Positions 8,593 through 14,145 of a DNA stretch of 14,377 bases are shown one piece after another (positions within the stretch are counted from its first letter, which is position 1; the number at the start of each line of letters is the position of its first letter). This DNA is from an uncultured Eubacterium sp. GTDB taxonomy: Bacteria; Bacillota; Clostridia; Lachnospirales; Lachnospiraceae. Below the pieces are notes generated by a model, which did no database searches, had not been told where the DNA came from, and saw nothing but the letters and a program-made list of their open reading frames with translations. A program made the position numbers and the translations under genes. The stretch spans positions 1 through 14,377 of the forward strand of contig URGC01000062.1 in the NCBI GenBank assembly GCA_900547255.1. Reading direction: 5' to 3'.

Positions 8593-10341
8593 ATGGTGAA
8601 AACATTTAAAAAACTCACAGCATTAGCTGTCACAATATCATTACTTTCAGCCGGGTGCAGCAGCCCGGCTAAAAGTGTCTATACCGACACCAATGTGCAG
8701 GACGACAGAATGTATTATGCCATGACAACTCCTTATGGCGCATATCCTGAGACTATTAATTACACACTTGGCAAGATGACAAGTGTCAATAATTCCAATA
8801 TGCCGGAGGGCGATACATACACAGACAATGCTTACACAAGATATATCAAATCTATGATTAATGTACAGAATGTTGATGTGTTTGAGGCGCAGGATACGCA
8901 GTATAACACGAATGTATCTATGGCGATTTCCATGGGAACTCTGCCAGATATTATGATGGTTTCAAGTCAGGACGATTTGCAGAGACTTGTTGAAGCTGAC
9001 ATGATTGAGGATTTGACAGAGAGCTATAATAACTGTACAAGCAGCAGGATTAAGGCGATATATAACAGTTATGGTGATGCGCTTAAAGATATGGTTACAT
9101 TTGACGGAAAGATTATGGCACTTCCAGAGACTAATATAACAGATGGTCCTAATCTGGTATGGCTTCGCAAGGACTGGATGGATAAACTGGGAATGTCAGA
9201 GCCTAAGACGATAGATGATGTTGTTGACATAATCAAAGCATTTATTGAAAAAGACCCCGGCAATAATGGTGTTGATGAGAATGGAAAGAGTAACACAGTC
9301 GGGCTTGTTGTGGATACAGAGCTGACAGGCGAGTGTGGCTACAGCAGTGAATTTCTGCTGGATATTATATTTGCATGTTTTAACGCATATCCTAAGCAGT
9401 GGATTGAAGATTCGGATGGAAATGTTGTGTATGGTTCAGTTACGCAGGAGGCAAAAAATGCGCTTGAGTACATAAGCCAGCTATACAGTGATGGCATTAT
9501 TGATAATGATTTCCTGCTTAGAACGACAACTAATATATGTGAACTTATTGAGAATGGCAGATGCGGTTCGTTCTTCGGACCATGGTGGGCACCGAATAAT
9601 CCGCTTGCCAACGCGGTGAGCATTAATGCGGATGCGGACTGGCAGCCTTATCTGATACAGACTTCTGCTGATGGCAGTACAAGCTATCACAGCCAGAATC
9701 CATGCTACAAATATGTTGTGGTAAGAAAGGGGTATGAACATCCTGAGATAGTGGCTAAAATTATAAGTGTGATGTTTGACAGCGCAAGATATGACAGCAA
9801 TGATTCCCAGGAATTTGCCAATTATTACCAGTTCAATGTAGAGCCTACAGCGCGTCCAATCTCAATTAATGTAGATTATAATAATGCTTTGTCAATATGT
9901 TATGAAAAAATTGACAAGGCGCTTGCAGGGGAGAGTGACCCTGACGAGCTGGAATTACTTGAAAAATCTTTTTATGATGCCTGCAATTCATATATTCAGA
10001 ATACAGGAGGGACATATATAGTGTCACGCAAGCATGGGCGCGATAGCACACTTGGAAGAAAAGGTGCAACAAGTACGCAGTGGGCAGCATACATGTCAAG
10101 AATAACAGCGTGCAGACTGCTTAATGAGGGTGATATAAGGGTTGTGGATTCAAAGTATTTTAGGACGACAGACACGATGAAAACACGGTGGTGGCGTCTG
10201 AAAGAAAAAGAGAAAGAAGCGTACTTAAAGATTATATGCGGAGCCGAGGATATATCATATTTTGATACATTTGCTGCTGAATGGAGTGAGCAGGGTGGTG
10301 AGACTATAACTAATGAAGTGCGTGAAGATATTGGGAGGTAA
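8593..10341 (+). CDS. Second, larger extracellular solute-binding lipoprotein
   Basis: This 582-residue protein starts with a lipoprotein signal (MVKTFKK, hydrophobic core, LLSAGC) with C22 as the lipidated residue; AAGGGG at 8581-8586 precedes ATG 8593. The body resembles the long family 1 binding proteins of the LplA/YtcQ type (about 500-580 residues): MAISMGTLPDIMMVSSQDDLQRLVEADMI, then GKIMALPETN, LVWLRKDWMDKLGMSEPKTIDD and NNGVDENGKSNTVGL. The region near FFGPWWAPNNPLAN also fits that class. The C-terminal 130 or so residues (from QNTGGTYIVSRKHG) are charged and less family-specific. It differs in length and sequence from the binding protein at 5058 and may serve the same permeases with another ligand, or act as a co-sensor for the kinase. 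Both ideas are inference; the substrate is unknown. Confidence 0.85.
   Translation: MVKTFKKLTALAVTISLLSAGCSSPAKSVYTDTNVQDDRMYYAMTTPYGAYPETINYTLGKMTSVNNSNMPEGDTYTDNAYTRYIKSMINVQNVDVFEAQDTQYNTNVSMAISMGTLPDIMMVSSQDDLQRLVEADMIEDLTESYNNCTSSRIKAIYNSYGDALKDMVTFDGKIMALPETNITDGPNLVWLRKDWMDKLGMSEPKTIDDVVDIIKAFIEKDPGNNGVDENGKSNTVGLVVDTELTGECGYSSEFLLDIIFACFNAYPKQWIEDSDGNVVYGSVTQEAKNALEYISQLYSDGIIDNDFLLRTTTNICELIENGRCGSFFGPWWAPNNPLANAVSINADADWQPYLIQTSADGSTSYHSQNPCYKYVVVRKGYEHPEIVAKIISVMFDSARYDSNDSQEFANYYQFNVEPTARPISINVDYNNALSICYEKIDKALAGESDPDELELLEKSFYDACNSYIQNTGGTYIVSRKHGRDSTLGRKGATSTQWAAYMSRITACRLLNEGDIRVVDSKYFRTTDTMKTRWWRLKEKEKEAYLKIICGAEDISYFDTFAAEWSEQGGETITNEVREDIGR
8649..8670 (+). repeat. GC-rich hairpin inside the lipobox codons
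   Basis: AGCCGGG (8649-8655) and CCCGGCT (8664-8670) are perfect complements around an eight-base loop. The hairpin covers the codons for the lipidation cysteine of the second binding protein, 56 bases after its start. No T-run follows. It stands out against an AT-rich coding background and could slow ribosomes during membrane targeting, but chance is possible. Confidence 0.45.
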
Positions 10342-10344
10342 GAC

Positions 10345-10854
10345 ATGCCTGATTCAAAATATGAACACATAGTGCATCCATTTCCACCATTGTATGATGA
10401 GGCTTCTAAGATTCTTATTCTTGGAAGCCTTCCGTCTGTTAAATCAAGGGAGCAGATGTTTTTCTATGGACATCCGCAGAACAGGTTCTGGAAAGTGATT
10501 GCGGTGGTAACAGGGGAAGCAGTTCCCACCACAATTGAGGATAAAAAGGCACTTTTGCACAGAAACCACATTGCACTGTGGGATACAATATATAGCTGCG
10601 ATATTATCGGTTCGAGTGACAGCAGTATCAAAAATGTTGTGCCGACTGACCTTGCTCCGATAATCAATCAGTCAAAGGTCAGCCATGTATTCTGCAATGG
10701 CAATACATCTGGCAGATATTATAAGAAATACCAGCAGGACATTCTTGGGCTTGAGGCTGTCACACTGCCATCAACCAGCCCGGCGAATGCGGCTTATTCT
10801 GTTGACAGGCTTGTACAGATATGGGGAGAGGCAGTTAAAGAGGCGTTATCATAA
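10345..10854 (+). CDS. Hypoxanthine/uracil-DNA glycosylase, UDG superfamily family 6
   Basis: This 169-residue cytoplasmic repair enzyme is expected to remove deaminated bases, chiefly hypoxanthine (from adenine) and possibly uracil, in base excision repair. Visible motifs are ILILGSLPSVKS (27-34 core), FFYGHPQNRFWKVI (about 39-52, with N46 a candidate catalytic asparagine by analogy), DLAPIINQ, and PSTSPANA (142-149), the leucine-loop-type motif of family 6. Length is normal for the group. The ribosome binding site GGGAGG (10333-10338) overlaps the end of the upstream gene, and ATG 10345 is three bases past that stop, so it is probably co-transcribed with the transporter operon, to which it has no obvious functional link. 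Its 3' end overlaps the converging glycoside hydrolase gene by 20 bases. Confidence 0.88.
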   Translation: MPDSKYEHIVHPFPPLYDEASKILILGSLPSVKSREQMFFYGHPQNRFWKVIAVVTGEAVPTTIEDKKALLHRNHIALWDTIYSCDIIGSSDSSIKNVVPTDLAPIINQSKVSHVFCNGNTSGRYYKKYQQDILGLEAVTLPSTSPANAAYSVDRLVQIWGEAVKEALS

Positions 10855-12109
10855 GTACCCTGTCTGTGTTGTCGTGTTCAATAGTTGCAAATGAAGGTGC
10901 GTCAAATACATCACCATCACATCTCCCGATATAGCTTCTAATGCCAGTAACCGGGCTTACCCACCACATTTCACAGCCTTTATATGAAGAGGTGTCCAGT
11001 GTGAATGGATTTCCGCTGTAATCGTATGCGATGAGGTAATCAGAGCCGGCAAATACAGCAACACGCTCATATTTTTCTTTCTGACCTGATAATAAAAGTG
11101 TTTCATCAGGCTTTCCATTGATGAAGTCTACAGATTCAATGAGATTCTTAAGGTGTGTCATCTGTCCAGAACCATCATGGTGTATAGCTTCCTGCCATGT
11201 GCAGGCGGCACCATAATTAACGCCTATATGTCCTGGTGTGTAAAACTGCATGACAGCGTTATCGCCATATGTGTGTCCGCATGCGCCGGCGAGTACTGAC
11301 CAGTAGGCATATCTTCTTACATCTTTAGCTTTCCAGTATGGCTGCGAGGCATCGTGTAATCCCTGTAGAATCCACTCGTAAGAAGGTTCGCCGTCAAGAA
11401 CAGGTTTATTGCTTACAGATAATGCGTTGTCGACGTAACGCCAGTTATCTTCTCCGTAGTAAGAAGGATTGTCAGTGTCATCCCATGCTCCGAGACTGCA
11501 CTGGTCGTATCTTCTGTGTCCTGACTGGAACATATTAAAATCAATCCACTCATCATCTGCAAACCACATTGTAGGTGAGCATCTTCCAAATGGGTGAAAT
11601 GTTATGAGCTTGTCAGGTGTTGCTTCTTTAAGATAATTGCCAAGCTTTCTATAGATGTCTACATAATTTTCTGCTTTAATGTCACCGCCGAGAACCCATA
11701 TGATATTGTTATAATCTCTGTATCTTTCAGCAAGAAAGTGACCATAATCAAGGACGTTATCAAGCGTTATTGCCTGAGATTTGACAAGACTTCCCCATGA
11801 AGGCAGCAGAGCCATATATAATCCCAGTTCATCAGCCATTTTAATTATTCTGTCAACGTGCTGCCAGTACTGTTCGCTTGCAGGCTCAATCCCTGCATAG
11901 TACATGCGGTTGATGACCTCGGTGTTCTCAAGTGAATACACAAGGACAGCCTGAATTACAGTAAATCCTTTGTCGGCTCTGTTTTTAAGATAAATGTAGG
12001 CTTCTTCCTCTGTTATATTGGCAAATATCAGCCACGCTGTGTCACCAAGCCAGAAAAATGGCTTGCCATCTTTGATAAGGTATCTTTTATTATCACTAAT
12101 GCTTAACAT
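10835..12109 (-). CDS. DUF4038 glycoside hydrolase, GH140-type, with C-terminal beta domain
   Basis: This 424-residue protein has no signal peptide, so it is probably cytoplasmic. Residues about 5-335 match the DUF4038 TIM-barrel family that includes GH140 apiosidases: DGKPFFWLGDTAWLIF, GFTVIQAVLVYS, IIWVLGGDIKAEN with D143, and KPVLDGEPSYEW with E241. D143 and E241 are the likely catalytic acid pair, by position and by recalled similarity to characterised GH140 enzymes. The last 85 residues (from about 340) resemble the small beta domain often annotated as a putative collagen-binding domain, here ending VFDAPSF. A good AGGAGG (complement of 12119-12124) sits nine bases before the start. The substrate is not certain; apiose- or other pectin-side-chain-type linkages are guesses from the family. 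The gene is transcribed against the transporter operon. Confidence 0.85.
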   Translation of the reverse strand: MLSISDNKRYLIKDGKPFFWLGDTAWLIFANITEEEAYIYLKNRADKGFTVIQAVLVYSLENTEVINRMYYAGIEPASEQYWQHVDRIIKMADELGLYMALLPSWGSLVKSQAITLDNVLDYGHFLAERYRDYNNIIWVLGGDIKAENYVDIYRKLGNYLKEATPDKLITFHPFGRCSPTMWFADDEWIDFNMFQSGHRRYDQCSLGAWDDTDNPSYYGEDNWRYVDNALSVSNKPVLDGEPSYEWILQGLHDASQPYWKAKDVRRYAYWSVLAGACGHTYGDNAVMQFYTPGHIGVNYGAACTWQEAIHHDGSGQMTHLKNLIESVDFINGKPDETLLLSGQKEKYERVAVFAGSDYLIAYDYSGNPFTLDTSSYKGCEMWWVSPVTGIRSYIGRCDGDVFDAPSFATIEHDNTDRVLMITPL

Positions 12110-12261
12110 AATTCTAATCCTCCTTTATGGGGTAGCTATATATATGTTCATTTTATATGTGATTTACATAGAATGCTATGGCAAAATGAGGTTGTTTTAG
12201 ATGAATTTACAGCTTTTTGGCTTGATTAATTACTAAAAATGGCTTGTAAACGCAGCGTAGA

Positions 12262-12290
12262 TTGACATATTTTTCTACAGTGGGTATCTT
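12262..12290 (+). promoter_or_regulatory. Promoter of the XRE/secreted-protein cassette
   Basis: A consensus -35 TTGACA (12262-12267), a 17-base spacer and -10 TATCTT (12285-12290, 4 of 6 consensus bases) place transcription start near 12297. The leader is about 54 bases, with a strong AAGGAGGTGA before ATG 12351. Confidence 0.65.
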
Positions 12291-12300
12291 AAAAAAGATA
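12285..12300. promoter_or_regulatory. Inverted repeat over the -10: candidate operator
   Basis: TATCTT (12285-12290) and AAGATA (12295-12300) are perfect complements around AAAA. The left arm is the -10 element itself. The position is that of a repressor site; autoregulation by the XRE protein encoded immediately downstream is inferred. Confidence 0.45.
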
Positions 12301-12350
12301 TATGTTTGATTTTATTAAATTTTAAGAAAAGAAGGAGGTGAATTAATTAT

Positions 12351-12848
12351 ATGAATATGAACAATATAGGAGTGTTTATAGCACAACTTAGAAAAGAACA
12401 GAATATGACACAGAAAGAGCTTGCGGATAAACTTGGCGTAACTGATAAGGCTGTAAGCAAATGGGAACGTGGAAAAGGAATACCAGATGTTGATAGTATT
12501 GAAAGATTATCGAATGTGTTGGGGGTGTCTGTTTCAGAATTATTTAATGCAAAGAGAGATGAGATTCCACATAACGTTAAAATTCCACTAAGTAAGAATA
12601 AAGTATTGTATTTTGTAGTAAATATAATTTTTTTATGTGTATGCAGCACGTCAATAATTATAGGATGTTATATGCTGTTTGTTCAAAAAATTCCATTATC
12701 TTTTCAGACGACAGGCAGTGCAGATGGACCGACAGCAATGTTTGTGCAGACTAAACCATCCATGAAAATAGCAGGAGTATTGATTGGGGCAGGTGTAGGA
12801 TTGATTGTGGCAAAGATTTATATGTGTATAAAAAATAGGAGAAAATGA
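12351..12848 (+). CDS. Membrane-anchored XRE-family transcriptional regulator with GSADGPT motif
   Basis: This is a 165-residue protein. Residues about 6-62 are a standard XRE/Cro helix-turn-helix (IAQLRKEQNMTQKELADKLG, then TDKAVSKWERGKGIPDVDSI). A short linker leads to a hydrophobic helix (about 84-110), an apparent loop with FQTTGSADGPTAMFV (119-132), a second helix (about 139-160) and a basic tail. The ADGPT motif resembles a conserved stretch in the beta subunit of sodium-pumping decarboxylases and in small clostridial membrane proteins annotated after it; this is recalled resemblance and does not imply decarboxylase activity. The start is supported by a strong AAGGAGGTGA. The stop is directly followed by the start of the secreted-protein gene, so the two form an operon. 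It probably represses its own promoter; its signal is unknown. Confidence 0.85.
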   Translation: MNMNNIGVFIAQLRKEQNMTQKELADKLGVTDKAVSKWERGKGIPDVDSIERLSNVLGVSVSELFNAKRDEIPHNVKIPLSKNKVLYFVVNIIFLCVCSTSIIIGCYMLFVQKIPLSFQTTGSADGPTAMFVQTKPSMKIAGVLIGAGVGLIVAKIYMCIKNRRK

Positions 12849-13436
12849 ATGAATATGAATAAAATATGGAAACAAATTATAGTAATAATGTTAATAATAA
12901 TGCTCAATTTAAATAATAATTTTTTAGTGGTATTTGCAAATGATAATGAAGTAGATACAGATAATATGATTGAATTTGAATTATCTATTGAAAATTTAAA
13001 GAATGGTGTATCAGTAGTGATGTTTAAAAATGATAATGGGGACATAATTAGTTATGTATGCGAAGATATAACTATGCTTCCAATGAATTGTAGTGTTGAT
13101 GATGGAAGTGTAGAATTGGCTATATTGCATGTTGGATTTAGAGAATGGAGTGACAATAAAGGGTCATTATATTTTACTTTTGAATGTGATGAAGCAACTT
13201 CAAAATTACAAGGGAATTTTTATGTGAAAAAAACAGGATTTTTATCAGGGACATACTGGTCAGGGGCAAATAGTTATAACATGTTTGGATGTCATACAAC
13301 AACAAGATATATAAAACAGCATATAGATGTAGGGAATGCGACTTCTGTTATTGTAGGATTTAACAGTGTTACATTTGAGACTGTACAAGGAGAAACTGGA
13401 TGGTTTTCTAATTCGTCTCAAAGGGTAAATAAATAA
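12849..13436 (+). CDS. Secreted protein of unknown function
   Basis: This is a 195-residue protein that I do not recognise with confidence. The first 31 or so residues form a signal peptide (basic start, IIVIMLIIMLNLNNNFLVV, then a possible cleavage after FA in VVFANDNEV). The mature part is about 165 residues, acidic at the start and Ser/Gly/Thr-rich later, with three cysteines and no membrane helix. The second half (FYVKKTGFLSGTYWSGANSY, then GCHTTTRYIKQHID) looks beta-rich. Distant relation to DUF5626-type secreted proteins of Firmicutes is a guess. AGGAGA (12837-12842) lies six bases before ATG 12849, which abuts the regulator's TGA; an in-frame ATG at 12855 is a poorer choice. Sampled 60-base lines have only 14-18 G+C, well below neighbouring genes. 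Confidence 0.75.
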   Translation: MNMNKIWKQIIVIMLIIMLNLNNNFLVVFANDNEVDTDNMIEFELSIENLKNGVSVVMFKNDNGDIISYVCEDITMLPMNCSVDDGSVELAILHVGFREWSDNKGSLYFTFECDEATSKLQGNFYVKKTGFLSGTYWSGANSYNMFGCHTTTRYIKQHIDVGNATSVIVGFNSVTFETVQGETGWFSNSSQRVNK

Positions 13437-13568
13437 AAAATTAAATCAGTAGTGTAAAAATTAAGATTTTCTTCCATCTCTTAAATATAATTTAGTTATC
13501 AATAATAGTTAAAGATATTAATTGGTTATTGGATTATGTTAAGATGGGAATATTATAGTATTATATAT

Positions 13569-13593
13569 GAATTTGCAAATAATTTGCAAATTC
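13569..13593. promoter_or_regulatory. Perfect 25-bp palindrome with a Fur/Zur-type 7-1-7 box
   Basis: GAATTTGCAAAT, a central A (13581), and its exact complement ATTTGCAAATTC. The core TGCAAAT-A-ATTTGCA has the 7-1-7 symmetry and the central AAT-N-ATT seen in Fur-family boxes of Gram-positive bacteria. It ends two bases before the -35 of the Fur-family gene's promoter. Operator function, probably for the downstream regulator, is inferred. Confidence 0.65.
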
Positions 13594-13595
13594 TC

Positions 13596-13624
13596 TTGAC
13601 GAACTTATATATAAGTGTTAGTAT
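13596..13624 (+). promoter_or_regulatory. Promoter of the Fur-family gene (extended -10)
   Basis: -35 TTGACG (13596-13601), 17-base spacer, -10 TAGTAT (13619-13624) preceded by TGT (13616-13618), which makes an extended -10. Transcription would begin near 13631. The spacer contains the 14-bp palindrome ACTTATATATAAGT (13603-13616). Confidence 0.6.
13603..13616. repeat. Perfect 14-bp palindrome in the promoter spacer
   Basis: ACTTATA followed by TATAAGT, with no central spacer, between the -35 and -10. It could be a repressor site or simply a chance product of AT-rich sequence. Confidence 0.4.
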
Positions 13625-13661
13625 GCAAAATGCAAATGAATTGCATTTTGCATACTTTTTT
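13621..13661 (+). terminator. Perfect 15-bp inverted repeat with T-run: terminator and/or operator
   Basis: GTATGCAAAATGCAA (13621-13635), ATGAA loop, TTGCATTTTGCATAC (13641-13655), then TTTTTT (13656-13661). For transcripts arriving from the secreted-protein gene this has the form of an intrinsic terminator, though the stem is AT-rich. It also overlaps the -10 and start site of the next promoter. Its centre TGCAAAT-G-AATTGCA is a near copy of the 7-1-7 box at 13574-13588, so it may also be a second operator. Confidence 0.6.
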
Positions 13662-13692
13662 AATTTCAGGATTATAGATTGAGGAGCGGCAT

Positions 13693-14109
13693 ATGCAGAA
13701 AAATTATAATACAAAGACTGCACAGGTTATACAGCAGTTTATAGATACACATGAGAACCAGCAGTTTTCTGTCGGGGATGTTGTTTCATATATGGAAGAA
13801 AACGACTGTAAGGTTAATCTTACAACAATATACAGAAACCTTGATAAGCTTGTTGAGAAGAATAAGATTGCCAAGTATAAGACAGCTAACAGTGATACAT
13901 ACCAGTACAGGATTGAGCGTGCTGATGGCGGATGTCACAGCCATTTACATCTTCATTGCAGGATGTGTGGAAAAATATTTCATATGAATTGTGAGATTAT
14001 GGCAAGATTCCAGCAAAGCCTTATGGATGAGTATGGATTTCAGCTTGAATGTGAGAGTTCCATGCTTTCAGGTTTGTGCAGTGAGTGCGCAAAGCTTGTT
14101 AATGTATAA
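13693..14109 (+). CDS. zur: Fur-family metal-dependent repressor, probably Zur
   Basis: This 138-residue cytoplasmic repressor is of normal length. Residues about 5-80 are the winged helix, with the recognition helix around NLTTIYRNLDKLVE (42-55). The metal part has HSHLHLHCRMCGKIFHM (82-98) and a C-terminal CSEC (129-132). The cysteine pairs C89/C92 and C129/C132 are expected to hold the structural zinc, and H82, H84, H86 and H88 with C81 are candidates for the sensory site. GAGGAG (13681-13686) lies six bases before ATG 13693. The assignment as Zur rather than Fur or PerR rests on the ZnuA-type gene 36 bases downstream and on the absence of peroxide- or iron-related neighbours. It probably binds the palindromes in its own promoter. 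Confidence 0.85.
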   Translation: MQKNYNTKTAQVIQQFIDTHENQQFSVGDVVSYMEENDCKVNLTTIYRNLDKLVEKNKIAKYKTANSDTYQYRIERADGGCHSHLHLHCRMCGKIFHMNCEIMARFQQSLMDEYGFQLECESSMLSGLCSECAKLVNV

Positions 14110-14145
14110 GTAATTTGAGATTTTCAGAAACGGAGAATGATTCAG

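Larger units (their letters stand above)
12110..12350. other. Divergent intergenic region between the hydrolase and the XRE gene
   Basis: This 241-base AT-rich region drives both flanking genes. For the rightward gene a clear promoter is present at 12262-12290. For the leftward hydrolase no convincing -35/-10 pair with standard spacing was found. Two minor elements are present: a 5-bp inverted repeat CATAG...CTATG (12167-12180) and a direct repeat TGGCTTG (12218-12224 and 12240-12246, 22 bases apart). Either could be a regulator site for the hydrolase gene. Confidence 0.5.
13437..13692 (+). other. AT-rich intergenic region with the Fur/Zur-gene control elements
   Basis: This 256-base region has two parts. 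Bases 13437-13568 are AT-rich with no gene and no convincing terminator; the only stem seen is AAAAT/ATTTT (13457-13470). Bases 13569-13661 hold three consecutive palindromes, a promoter and a T-run, annotated separately. The ribosome binding site GAGGAG (13681-13686) for the next gene closes the region. Confidence 0.7.

Noticed and set aside
12167..12246. CATAG/CTATG repeat and TGGCTTG direct repeat as firm operators for the hydrolase gene
   Set aside because: Both are short, no promoter for the hydrolase could be placed with confidence, and chance occurrence in AT-rich DNA is likely; mentioned only within the intergenic entry.
12469..12848. Reading the C-terminal part of the XRE protein as a decarboxylase sodium-pump subunit
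   Set aside because: Only the short ADGPT-type motif is shared; the protein has two helices, not the many helices of the pump subunit, and an N-terminal DNA-binding domain.
13457..13470. AAAAT/ATTTT stem as a terminator for the secreted-protein gene
   Set aside because: Five A-T pairs cannot make a stable terminator; the repeat at 13621-13661 is a far better candidate.
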